64,000 nt of DNA, from assembly GCF_035989245.1 (NCBI RefSeq), contig NZ_JAYMFF010000002.1, positions 496,001 through 560,000 of the forward strand. The letters are read 5' to 3'. Each line of letters starts with the position of its first letter. The first letter of the stretch is position 1. This document shows, piece after piece, positions 25,076 to 33,016 of this stretch. The stretch is from Adlercreutzia wanghongyangiae (lineage in GTDB: Bacteria > Actinomycetota > Coriobacteriia > Coriobacteriales > Eggerthellaceae). Below the pieces are notes generated by a model. That model made no database searches and was not told the DNA's origin. It saw only the letters and a program-made list of their open reading frames with translations. Made by a program: the position numbers and the translations under genes.

Positions 25076-25118
25076 GACGTCCCGACCATAATCCTCCCCG
25101 GTCGGGACGTCCTTTTTT
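25076..25118 (+). terminator. Intrinsic terminator after flavoprotein 1
   Basis: A perfect 12-bp stem, GACGTCCCGACC/GGTCGGGACGTC, with a 12-base loop, followed by CTTTTTT. Confidence 0.93.
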
Positions 25119-25119
25119 C

Positions 25120-25235
25120 CAAAATCAGCGGGGCGCTCCTCTCAAGAAGAGCGCCCCGCTTGCTGTGCGGCGACCGTCGCGGAATCCGGGTGGGGTTACT
25201 TTGTGGTGCTCGCTGCCGCCTAGCGCTGGCCGAAC
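25120..25235. repeat. Right copy of the duplicated terminator/htrA-end segment
   Basis: Homologous to 21754-21866. It contains the htrA terminator hairpin (AGCGGGGCGCTC/GAGCGCCCCGCT) and the true last codons of htrA. This copy is in its native place, because htrA reads through it into its stop at 25220-25222. Confidence 0.85.
25125..25161 (-). terminator. Terminator of htrA
   Basis: The stem AGCGGGGCGCTC/GAGCGCCCCGCT lies downstream of htrA on the minus strand and is followed there by GATTTTGG and a run of A-paired T's. It nearly duplicates the hairpin at 21760. Confidence 0.7.
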
Positions 25236-26629
25236 AGGTCGTCCAGGTTCAGGCCGCGGCCGTCCTGGCCGTACGGGTCGCCGTAGCCGTAGTCGTTGCC
25301 GCCGTCCTGGCCGTAACCGTAGCCGTTCTCGGGCATCTGCTGCTCCTGCTGCTGCTTGGCCTCGGCCGCGGCCTTCTGGCTGGCGGCGTCATCGCCCAGG
25401 GTCACCTGCATCTCCTGCTCCTGACCGTTGCGGTTCACCGTGAGCGTCACGGTGTCGCCCGGCTGCTCGCCGCGCACGGCCAGCATCAGGTCGGACGCGC
25501 TTTCCACCGCCTCGCCGTTCAGGGCCGTGATGATGTCGCCCTCCTGCAGGCCCGCCGCAGCCGCGCCCGAGCCCTCGGCCACGCCGGCCACGTAGGCGCC
25601 GCTCTCGGCGGCCAGGCCGAAGCTGCCGGCCATCTGGTCGTTCACGCTGGACAGGCTCACGCCGAGCTGGGCGTGGGTGGGCGTCTCGCCGGCGATGATC
25701 TGGTTCGCGAGGTTCACCGCGTAGTTCGCGGGAATGGCGAAGCCCACGCCGGAGTAGTTGCCCGAGTACGAGGTGATGAGCGTATTGATGCCGATGAGCT
25801 TGCCGTCGGAATCAACCAGGGCGCCGCCGGAATTGCCGGGGTTGATGGCCGCGTCGGTCTGGATCATGTTCGGGTAGATGGTCGTCTCGCCCGAACCGCC
25901 CGACTGCGCCGACTCGCTCGCGTCCATGATCTGCGAGCGACTCGTGGCGCTCACGATGCCCGTGGCCACCGACTGCTCCAGGCCGAACGGCGCGCCTAGG
26001 GTCATGACCCACTCGCCGACGTTCAGGTCATCCGAGTTCCCAATCTCCATGGGAGTGAGGCCGCTCGCGTCCTTGGCCTTCAGCACGGCCACGTCGGAAG
26101 AGGGGTCGGTGCCCACGAGCTCGGCGTCGTAGGTGGTGCCGGCGATGGTCACCTTAAAGGCCGACCCGCCGTCCACCACGTGGTTGTTCGTGATGAGGTA
26201 GCCGTCCTGGGTCATCACCACGCCCGAGCCGGTGCCCAGAGCCTGCAGCTGGCCGCCCGCCTCGGCGAAGGTCTCCACGAACACCACCGACGGCAGGCAC
26301 TTGGCCGCCACGGTCTCGGCCAGGGTGGCGTCGCCGCTCGTGGCCAGGGCGGCCTGGGTGACAGGCGCCGGGTTGTTCACGGCCTCGGCAGTGGCGGGGT
26401 CGATAATCGCGCCGTTGATGCCCAGAGCCAGCATGCAGGCCATGGCGGCGCCGGCGAAGCCGGTGAGGAAGGTGCGGCTGCGGGCCTTCTTGGCGCCGGG
26501 CACCGCCTCGGCCACGGAAGATGCTACCGAGCTGTCGATGTCGAAGGGCTGCGCGGTTGCGAGGATGTCGTCGCGGCGGGCGTGGCTGCCGCGGATGGAG
26601 GGAGCGTTGTTGCCGTTGAAGTTCGTCAT
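25220..26629 (-). CDS. htrA: HtrA/DegP-type membrane-anchored serine protease with PDZ domain
   Basis: Quality-control protease or chaperone for exported proteins. The 469-residue protein has a cytoplasmic N-terminus (about 65 residues), one membrane helix (FAGAAMACMLALGINGAII), and a trypsin-like domain with the triad His in TNNHVVDGG (about 148), Asp in SSDVAVL (about 177) and Ser in NPGNSGGAL (about 265). A PDZ domain (about 350-435, LQEGDIITALNGEAVESAS) and a Gln/Gly/Tyr/Asp-rich tail follow. The ATG at 26629 has GGAGATCACCC before it; the longer frame to 26689 is not needed. It is transcribed alone. Confidence 0.95.
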   Translation of the reverse strand: MTNFNGNNAPSIRGSHARRDDILATAQPFDIDSSVASSVAEAVPGAKKARSRTFLTGFAGAAMACMLALGINGAIIDPATAEAVNNPAPVTQAALATSGDATLAETVAAKCLPSVVFVETFAEAGGQLQALGTGSGVVMTQDGYLITNNHVVDGGSAFKVTIAGTTYDAELVGTDPSSDVAVLKAKDASGLTPMEIGNSDDLNVGEWVMTLGAPFGLEQSVATGIVSATSRSQIMDASESAQSGGSGETTIYPNMIQTDAAINPGNSGGALVDSDGKLIGINTLITSYSGNYSGVGFAIPANYAVNLANQIIAGETPTHAQLGVSLSSVNDQMAGSFGLAAESGAYVAGVAEGSGAAAAGLQEGDIITALNGEAVESASDLMLAVRGEQPGDTVTLTVNRNGQEQEMQVTLGDDAASQKAAAEAKQQQEQQMPENGYGYGQDGGNDYGYGDPYGQDGRGLNLDDLFGQR

Positions 26630-26820
26630 GGGTGATCTCCTTGTTCGAGGGGGTCGTGTTTGTGCTGGGGCGAACTCTAGCATGCGCAAACACGCCTTTT
26701 CCGCGACGACAACCCCTCGTCACGTCCCCGACACGCAGATACATCAGGTGGAGTAGTCCCTGGGTATGACGCGGTGTTTGAATAGGGCGAAATGTCGGGG
26801 AAACTCTGCGGGAGCACGTT

Positions 26821-26916
26821 GTAGGGGCGGGCTTCAGCCTGCCCGCAATGTGGGTGCAGGCGTGTGGTTGGGGGCGCCGCGCTTTGGGTGCAGGGCGGGC
26901 TGAAGCCCGCCCCTAC
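26821..26916. repeat. Palindromic GTAGGGGCGGGC...GCCCGCCCCTAC element
   Basis: A 96-bp unit. GTAGGGGCGGGCTTCAGCC at the left end and GGGCTGAAGCCCGCCCCTAC at the right end are inverted copies; each half is itself a near-palindrome around GGGCTTCAGCCC. It is non-coding here, between htrA and the MoxR gene. The same element occurs inside the LuxR gene at 36173. It is probably a REP/MITE-like non-autonomous repeat. Confidence 0.85.
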
Positions 26917-26920
26917 GGGG

Positions 26921-27014
26921 CCATGAGGCAGCAGGGCCACAGGGGGCGCGGGTCATGAAGCAGCAGGGCCGCAGGGCCACAGGGGGCGCGGGCCATGAGG
27001 CAGCAGCCACGGGG
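26921..27014. repeat. Short direct repeats around CATGAGGCAGCAGGGCCAC
   Basis: The unit CATGA[A/G]GCAGCAG plus GGGCCACAGGGGGCGCGGG occurs two and a half times at 26921, 26953 and 26993. With the palindromic element it fills most of the 430-bp gap between htrA and the MoxR gene; no reading frame is credible there. Confidence 0.8.
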
Positions 27015-27059
27015 CATTTTCGCCAAGGGTTGCGTTAAAGGATGGTGCCGCGTTTTGTG

Positions 27060-28583
27060 CTATTCCTCGTCCAGGGTGATGCGGTCGATGCGGGCGGCCA
27101 GGTCGCTGCCGCGCTCGTAGAACTGCAAATTCTGGTTGTGGGCGAAGTAGCGCTCGCAGCCGTGGTCGTTGATGAAGGCCATGCCTGCGCGGCTCACCGA
27201 CAGGTCGGTCACCAGCATGAGCATTTCCTGGCCCTCGCCGAAGGCCTCTTCCACGAACTTGAACACGTTGTCGAGCGCCGCAGAGGCCGCGTCCACCGAA
27301 GCATCAAGCTCGTCCAAGCGCTCGTTGAAGCGCTCGCGTAGCAGGTCGAACGTGGCACCGTCGGGCAGCTCGGCCCCGGTGCGCAGCGCTTCGTCCAGAA
27401 GCCCGATGGCGCGCTCGAAGGAGCGGTAGCGCTCCTCGGAAAGAAGGCTCGAGGCGCGTTCCACGTCGCGGGTATGCGCCAGCTCGGTGCTCGTGGCGCG
27501 GATGAGCGCGGCGGCATCGACATCCTCGGCCACGCCCTCGGCGGCCAGACGCTCCTTCAGGTCGGCCAGCACGCCGTGGGTGAAGGCGGCGGCCTTCTCT
27601 TCCATCACCGCCTGGCGCAGCACGCCCACGGTGGCGTCCACGATAAGCCCCATCACAGCCACGCGCTCGTCGAAGGGCGCCCGTCGCGCGCGTTCGGCCA
27701 GACCCGCATCGGCGGTGCCGTCCAGGATGCGGTCGATCTGGTAGTCGCTGCGGTACTTGGTGAACAGGTCGTAGTACATCGCGAACCGCTTTGCGATGTC
27801 GGCGTTCTGGACGTACTGTTCCACCAGCAGCTCGTCCACCGCAAGGCCCTGGGCCTCGTAGAGCTTGATCATAGCCGACAGGTCGTCCCAGCCGCGGGCC
27901 GTCACGAACGACGCGCCGTCGGGGGTGGTTTCCACGGCGTAGAAGTGCCCGCGCTCAATATCCAGGTAGGTGATGACGGCCGGGTGCACCTCGCTGGCCA
28001 CGGCGAACTCGCGCCACACGTCGTAGTCGGGCTCCACCTCAATGCGCTTTAAGCGGTCCCAGGTAGCAATGTCGAAATCACGGGCCGTGCGGTTGTACTC
28101 GGGCGGGTTGCCGGCCGTGACCACAATCCAGCCGGCGGGCACCGCGTGGCGCCCGAACACCTTGTACTGCAAGAACTGCAGCATGGCCGGCGTGAGCGTT
28201 TCGGACACGCAGTTGATCTCGTCCAGAAACAGGATCCCCTCGGTGCGCCCGGTGGTTTCCATGGCCTCGTACACCGACGCGATAATCTCGCTCATGGTGT
28301 ACTCCGACACCTGGTATTCCTGGCCGCCGTAGGTCTTCGTGGCGATGAAGGGCAGGCCCAGTGCGCTCTGACGCGTGTGGTGGGTCATGGAGTAGGATAC
28401 GAAGCCCACTTCCAGCTCCTGGGCGATCTGCTCCATGATGGCCGTCTTGCCGATGCCCGGCGCGCCCAGCAGGAACACCGGGCGCTGCCGCTCGGCCGGC
28501 AGCAGGTAGTTGCCGAACTCGTCTTTGGTGAAGTAGGCCACCATGGCGTTTTTGATCTGCTGCTTCGCTTCACGGATGTTCAT
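27060..28583 (-). CDS. MoxR-type AAA+ ATPase
   Basis: A 507-residue AAA+ ATPase of the MoxR class, which usually acts with a VWA-domain partner as a chaperone for metal or cofactor insertion or complex maturation. Seen: Walker A GAPGIGKT (about residues 40-47), Walker B GILFLDEIN (about 115-123), sensor-like VVTAGNPPEYNRTARD, and an arginine-rich lid segment. The C-terminal 250 or so residues are helical and not assigned. It lies 60 bp downstream of the VWA gene on the same strand, so they form an operon. The client protein is unknown. Confidence 0.88.
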   Translation of the reverse strand: MNIREAKQQIKNAMVAYFTKDEFGNYLLPAERQRPVFLLGAPGIGKTAIMEQIAQELEVGFVSYSMTHHTRQSALGLPFIATKTYGGQEYQVSEYTMSEIIASVYEAMETTGRTEGILFLDEINCVSETLTPAMLQFLQYKVFGRHAVPAGWIVVTAGNPPEYNRTARDFDIATWDRLKRIEVEPDYDVWREFAVASEVHPAVITYLDIERGHFYAVETTPDGASFVTARGWDDLSAMIKLYEAQGLAVDELLVEQYVQNADIAKRFAMYYDLFTKYRSDYQIDRILDGTADAGLAERARRAPFDERVAVMGLIVDATVGVLRQAVMEEKAAAFTHGVLADLKERLAAEGVAEDVDAAALIRATSTELAHTRDVERASSLLSEERYRSFERAIGLLDEALRTGAELPDGATFDLLRERFNERLDELDASVDAASAALDNVFKFVEEAFGEGQEMLMLVTDLSVSRAGMAFINDHGCERYFAHNQNLQFYERGSDLAARIDRITLDEE

Positions 28584-28643
28584 AGGGGCTCCTTAAGGGG
28601 TGCGGGGGCGGTGACGGGGCGTGCTAGAGTTGGGCGGCGACTT

Positions 28644-30290
28644 TCACAAAGGCTCCTCTTCCAGTACGAAGGTGTCGTCCAGTACCACTTTCATGGCCCA
28701 TGGGGGCACAGGCGCGCTCGCGGCGGCATCGTCGGAGTCGAGGAACACGAAGGCGCTCTCGAAGGGCGGCCGTCGCGCGGGGTAGGTCCCCTGGCCGTCG
28801 GTGAAGTAGATAAGGCCACCCAAATCGTTCAGCTCGCCGGCGGCCAGGGCGTCTTCCACGAAGCGGAACACGGGACGAAAATCGGTGCCACCGAGTCCCT
28901 TGATGACGGGATTGTCCAGGTAGCGTTCCAGATCTTGCAGGCAGGTGATGCGCGCTACGTCGGTGACGGCCGCGTCGCACTGCACGATGAGCACGTTCAT
29001 CTGCGTGAAGAAGCTGGCCTCGTCGGCCAGGATAGAATAGGTGCGCTCGATGAACTTCCGCACGAGGCCGTCTTTGGTGGAGGCCGAGGTGTCGATGGCG
29101 ATGACGAAGTCGCGGATGCGCTTCTCCTCGGCGAACTCCACCGGCTCCACGAGCGGCAGGTTGCCGTAGAGCGAAAGCCCGTAGGTGTAGAAGACGTAGT
29201 CGAACTCGTCGTCGTTCACGCGGATCTGCTCGCCCATGCGCGCGAACTTTCGCAAGAAGGCGCGGTAGTCGTGCTTCTCGCGGGTGACCTTGCGCAGGTT
29301 CATGGCGAGGTTCGACCCCTCAATACCCCACAGCTTCGCGTAGGCGTCCAGTTGGATGCCCATTTCCAGGGCGGCGTTCTCCCATTGCTCGCGGGAGCGG
29401 TCCAGCTGCACGGTGTCGGCGAAGCGCTCGCCGATGGCCCGGGCGGCGTGCTCGGGCGCCTCTTTCTGGGTGATGTCGGCGGAGTCCATGGCGCGATGGG
29501 CCTTGTGCGAGTAGGGCATGTCGGCCGCCTCGTCGGGGATGTCCATGTCGGTGCCGGGGGTGTCGGCCGCACCGGCGGCGGAGCTGCGCTGGCTTTCGCC
29601 TTCGGTCGCCTCGCCTTCGGGCGCTGCGTCGCTTGTGCCTTCGGCGACGACGACGGCGTGCCAGGGGCGGTGATCGTCCACGTGGAAGCGGGCACCCAGG
29701 CGGGCGAGCTCGTCGTGCGAGGCACCGGCCTCGCGCCGGTCGCGCAGGGCGGCGTACACGCGCTCGGCGGTCATGAGGCCGGCTTCGGCGGCCATGCGCT
29801 CCAGCTCGGGGCGCGAGGCGGCAGCCTGAGGTGTGCGCGTGGCGGGCAGGTCGAGCTGGTCGATTACCGACTCCACCACCATATCGCAGGCGATGTCCCA
29901 TAGGTCGGGCTCGACGTTCGCGCCCGGATACAGGTGCAGGAACACGTTGTGGAGCACCACGTGCATATAGGCACGGCTGGCCTCGGCGGCATCGGCCGCG
30001 TAGGTGCGCGCCCAGCTGGCAGGGTCGAAGCGCAGGTGGGCGCCGTCGGTGGCCAGGGTGGCGCCGGGTTGGGGCAAGGGAGCCAGGCGGGCGAAGGCGG
30101 CGCTCATGAAGCGCAAGTTCACGAGCAGGCCGTTGCGCACGAGATCGAGCGCTTCCAGCGCCAGCGCCTCCATATTGCCGTTGCTTTTAGCCGGAGTGGA
30201 CGAATTGAGGTTGCTTTCGGGGGGTGCGGCGGGTCGCGGCTGCATGCTAAAGCCGGCTGCAGCGCAATTTTCGAGGTGCTCTTCGCCCAT
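28644..30290 (-). CDS. DUF2201-type protein: metallopeptidase-like domain plus VWA domain
   Basis: A 548-residue partner of the MoxR ATPase. The N-terminal half resembles the putative metallopeptidase domain of this family (RAYMHVVLHNVFLHLYPGAN ... LWDIACDMVVE), but where HExxH is expected it reads HVVLH, lacking the catalytic Glu, so protease activity is doubtful. A low-complexity acidic linker (about 220-270) precedes a C-terminal VWA-like domain with the metal-binding DTSAST motif near residue 400 and GGTDFRPVFRF. The start has AAAGGAGGAGCG. It is divergent from the LRR gene across the 151-bp inverted-repeat element. Confidence 0.82.
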   Translation of the reverse strand: MGEEHLENCAAAGFSMQPRPAAPPESNLNSSTPAKSNGNMEALALEALDLVRNGLLVNLRFMSAAFARLAPLPQPGATLATDGAHLRFDPASWARTYAADAAEASRAYMHVVLHNVFLHLYPGANVEPDLWDIACDMVVESVIDQLDLPATRTPQAAASRPELERMAAEAGLMTAERVYAALRDRREAGASHDELARLGARFHVDDHRPWHAVVVAEGTSDAAPEGEATEGESQRSSAAGAADTPGTDMDIPDEAADMPYSHKAHRAMDSADITQKEAPEHAARAIGERFADTVQLDRSREQWENAALEMGIQLDAYAKLWGIEGSNLAMNLRKVTREKHDYRAFLRKFARMGEQIRVNDDEFDYVFYTYGLSLYGNLPLVEPVEFAEEKRIRDFVIAIDTSASTKDGLVRKFIERTYSILADEASFFTQMNVLIVQCDAAVTDVARITCLQDLERYLDNPVIKGLGGTDFRPVFRFVEDALAAGELNDLGGLIYFTDGQGTYPARRPPFESAFVFLDSDDAAASAPVPPWAMKVVLDDTFVLEEEPL

Positions 30291-30334
30291 CGCTCCTCCT
30301 TTGCGGTCCAGACGACAATACTTTTGCTTTCAGG

Positions 30335-30485
30335 TGGTCACGAATTCGACTTTTGTGTTGTTTCAGGCAAAAATGAGGTGCAGATATACCCCATTTGACG
30401 GGCCGTAGAAGTGTATTTAACGTATTTCGATAATCTCAAACCTCATATTTTGCGAGTAAGAAACCAAAAGTCGAATTCGTGACCA
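30335..30485. mobile_element. 151-bp low-GC element with perfect 21-bp inverted ends
   Basis: The 21 bases at 30335-30355 (core GGTCACGAATTCGAC) are repeated exactly, inverted, at 30465-30485. The 109-bp interior is AT-rich and encodes nothing. It occupies the divergent gap between the VWA and LRR genes. The size and perfect ends fit a MITE; a very large operator is the alternative. No clear target-site duplication is visible. Confidence 0.65.
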
Positions 30486-30594
30486 TTAAGAGCTGATTCT
30501 TTTGTCATTGTGCCCTTTCGAGGCGTAGTGTAGCATGGGGCGCATGCGGGGTAAACAACCCTGCGGCCCACGAATTGGGAAGGTGCACAAAATT

Positions 30595-32889
30595 ATGAAT
30601 ACGGGCACGCTGGTCTTTCGTGACGATACCACCGCCATAGATGATCTTATTGCGCGCGTGCGCGAAAATCCCCTGCGTATGGCCCTGGCCGATGTGACGG
30701 TGGAGGAGCCTGGCCATGCCATCGAGGGGGAGAACTGGCGTCCACAACTGGCCCCCTATAAGCCGTGGGTGCACGATGCGGCGCTTGATGAAGCTGAACA
30801 GCTTGCCGGCACCGATGGCGATCTGCTCATCGTGGGGGCGCTGGGCATGGGTATCTCCGACGAGGAGCGCATGGCCCTCATCGGAGATGCGGTGCATGGA
30901 GGTATGGGGACGGGCGAGGCGGTGCACGGAAGCGCGGGGCCGCAGGGCGAGCCTGCTCGCACACTCACGCCCCACGAATTGTGGACGTTGGGGCAGACGC
31001 CCCGGTGGACGCCGTCGGTAGAAGGGGAGGCAGATCAATGCTGCGAAGCATCTGAAAGCCGTGAAACACCCGAATCAATCCGTGAAACATCATATACCGA
31101 CCGTGAAACGCTCTTGCATAGTTGTGAAACAATGGAAGAAGCCGGCGGGACTTCTGATGAGCTGTGCCACTTCGCCACCAATGTGCCCCTGACGGTGCGC
31201 CGCGACGGCGATGGCTTCGCGGTGTCGGCAGTGCACCTGAGCGTGCTGGCCGAGCACGGGCTGCCTGCCGACAACCTGGTGGTCGTGGTGCCGTCGTCCA
31301 TCGATGGCGTGCCTGTCACGCGCATTGCCTCGGAGGCTTTCGCCCGGCGCTTCACGAGCGGCGCCCACGTGCGCCTTTTGGTGGTGCCCGACGCGGTGGA
31401 AGTAGTGGGTGCCCAGGCGTTCGGCTCGGTGTGCGCCGAGGCGGTGTACCTGGGTGCGGGCGTGCGCACCTACGATCCGGCTCCGCTGGATCTGGCGCTT
31501 CCGAACCCGCGACTGGAGGCGCGCCGCTACCTGGTAAGCGCCGCCAACGAGCGCCTCGCCGTGCAAGATGGCTGCCTGCTGGAAAAGATGGGCGACGCGA
31601 ACGCGGAAGGCAGGGCAGACTGCGATGCCGCAACAGAGCGCGGCCCAAATGACTTTCATGTGGGGGAGGGCGCAGGCGCTCCAACCGGTGGGCCTGTGCG
31701 GCCTAACGGCCCGTGGCGACTGTTGTTCGCGGAAGCTCCCTACGAGGAGCGGCTTGCTCTTCCCGAAGGCGTGCGCGTGATGGGGCCAGCCGCCTTTGCG
31801 AAGAGCTGCCCGCCTCCGCGTGTGCTGGACGCCCCCGATTCGCTGACGCGCGTGGACGGCACAGTGCATCCTGAGACCATCTGGCGGGGAAGCGATCGAG
31901 GTGCCCTCGCGCGCATCGTGCAGCGCTGCAGTGGTCGCGTCACCGATTTCCAGGCAGTGGAGGAAGACCAGTGCTGGTACGACTTCGCCGACGGCGAGGC
32001 GCGGCTCGTGGCCGGACCGCCCGCGCCCGACTCGGTGTCGCGGCGCTTCTCATCGGCCGCCCATGCGCGGGTGCGGAAGGGGGCGGCGCTTTCTCCCCGT
32101 GAGATTGCCGCGGAAGCGGCGGCAGCCATGGTGGCGCCTGTGCCTGTGACCGACCGGTTGGCACTGCCCCGTATGGTTCAGGGCATGCCGCTCGCGACCA
32201 TCGCCGAGCGCGCTCTCATCACGGCGCCGGCCACGCTGGTGCTGCCCGACACGGTGCGCACGGTGCACGATGGAAACGCCTGCAAGGGCACGCGCAAACT
32301 CATGTTGCCCGCAGGCCTGCAGTCCATCGGCGCCCACTGCTTCTGCTCGCGCAGCCTGGTGGGACCGGTGCTCATTCCCGCAAGCGTGGAAAGCATCGGC
32401 GAGGGCAGCTTCGAGTACGCCGTAGTGCGGCTGGAGGCAGCCGATGCGGTGGTGCACATCACCTCTGACCAGCTCATAAGTTGCTTTACGGAAGCGGCTA
32501 TCGATGGCGTGCCTTTCGACTTTGCTCGCTACGACGACCAGCTGCTCGCCGGTCGCGGGCTGCCTGACCACCTGGGCGCCCTGCTGCATCGCGTGGCCGC
32601 GCCCTTCCGCCTGGCGCCCGAGATGCGCGCCCGTATCGTGGACGCCCTGCACGAGCGCGCGGCCGATGCCGTGGCCTATGTGGCCCGGGAGGGCGACATC
32701 GCCATGGTGCGCGCCCTGGCCGAGGCGGGTTTCCTGGACGACGCGGCGCTGTTCGATCGCCAGATCGAGTGCCTGCGCGCCAGCAACCGCACCGACTGCG
32801 TGCTCTTCCTCATGAACTGGCAACACGATCGCGCCCAGACCTCCCGCGCCTCTGCGCCCCAACGCGCCCGCGACCGCTTCGCGCTGTAG
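30595..32889 (+). CDS. Cytoplasmic leucine-rich-repeat (BspA/LRR_5-like) protein
   Basis: A 764-residue protein with no signal peptide. Scattered LRR_5-type units are seen: VTRIASEAFARRF ... LLVVPDAVEVVGAQAFGSV, LALPEGVRVMGPAAFAKSC, LVLPDTVRTVHDGNACKGT and LMLPAGLQSIGAHCF ... VLIPASVESIGEGSFE. The C-terminus has an ankyrin-like helix pair (GDIAMVRALAEAGFLDDAAL). Residues about 154-182 carry four 7-residue repeats with RET/CET, encoded by GTGAAAC at exact 21-bp spacing (31061, 31082, 31103, 31124). The ATG at 30595 has GGAAGGTG upstream; a GTG/ATG 20 codons earlier is less likely. Function unknown; its position opposite the VWA-MoxR operon suggests a partner or client. Confidence 0.75.
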   Translation: MNTGTLVFRDDTTAIDDLIARVRENPLRMALADVTVEEPGHAIEGENWRPQLAPYKPWVHDAALDEAEQLAGTDGDLLIVGALGMGISDEERMALIGDAVHGGMGTGEAVHGSAGPQGEPARTLTPHELWTLGQTPRWTPSVEGEADQCCEASESRETPESIRETSYTDRETLLHSCETMEEAGGTSDELCHFATNVPLTVRRDGDGFAVSAVHLSVLAEHGLPADNLVVVVPSSIDGVPVTRIASEAFARRFTSGAHVRLLVVPDAVEVVGAQAFGSVCAEAVYLGAGVRTYDPAPLDLALPNPRLEARRYLVSAANERLAVQDGCLLEKMGDANAEGRADCDAATERGPNDFHVGEGAGAPTGGPVRPNGPWRLLFAEAPYEERLALPEGVRVMGPAAFAKSCPPPRVLDAPDSLTRVDGTVHPETIWRGSDRGALARIVQRCSGRVTDFQAVEEDQCWYDFADGEARLVAGPPAPDSVSRRFSSAAHARVRKGAALSPREIAAEAAAAMVAPVPVTDRLALPRMVQGMPLATIAERALITAPATLVLPDTVRTVHDGNACKGTRKLMLPAGLQSIGAHCFCSRSLVGPVLIPASVESIGEGSFEYAVVRLEAADAVVHITSDQLISCFTEAAIDGVPFDFARYDDQLLAGRGLPDHLGALLHRVAAPFRLAPEMRARIVDALHERAADAVAYVAREGDIAMVRALAEAGFLDDAALFDRQIECLRASNRTDCVLFLMNWQHDRAQTSRASAPQRARDRFAL

Positions 32890-32938
32890 GCGGGTGTGAC
32901 GCGAGGCGCCTGGAGCCTGCCCGTTATCGCGGGTGACA

Positions 32939-32968
32939 GCAACTTTTACCGGTCTTGGCAAAAGTTGC
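32939..32968. promoter_or_regulatory. Hairpin GCAACTTTT/AAAAGTTGC before the AAA ATPase gene
   Basis: A perfect 9-bp inverted repeat with a 12-base loop between the LRR and ATPase genes. It could terminate the LRR transcript or lie in the ATPase leader. Confidence 0.4.
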
Positions 32969-33001
32969 AAAAGATGCAAAAATTGCAAAAGATGCAAAAG
33001 A
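32957..33001. repeat. Five 9-bp tandem units of TGCAAAAGA
   Basis: Units read GGCAAAAGT, TGCAAAAGA, TGCAAAAAT, TGCAAAAGA, TGCAAAAGA, ending 5 bases before the ribosome-binding site of the ATPase gene. If translated from an upstream start they would encode a Cys-Lys-Arg repeat, but the start at 33017 makes that unlikely. Such 9-bp tracts can slip in copy number. Confidence 0.8.
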
Positions 33002-33016
33002 TGTCAAGGAGCGATG

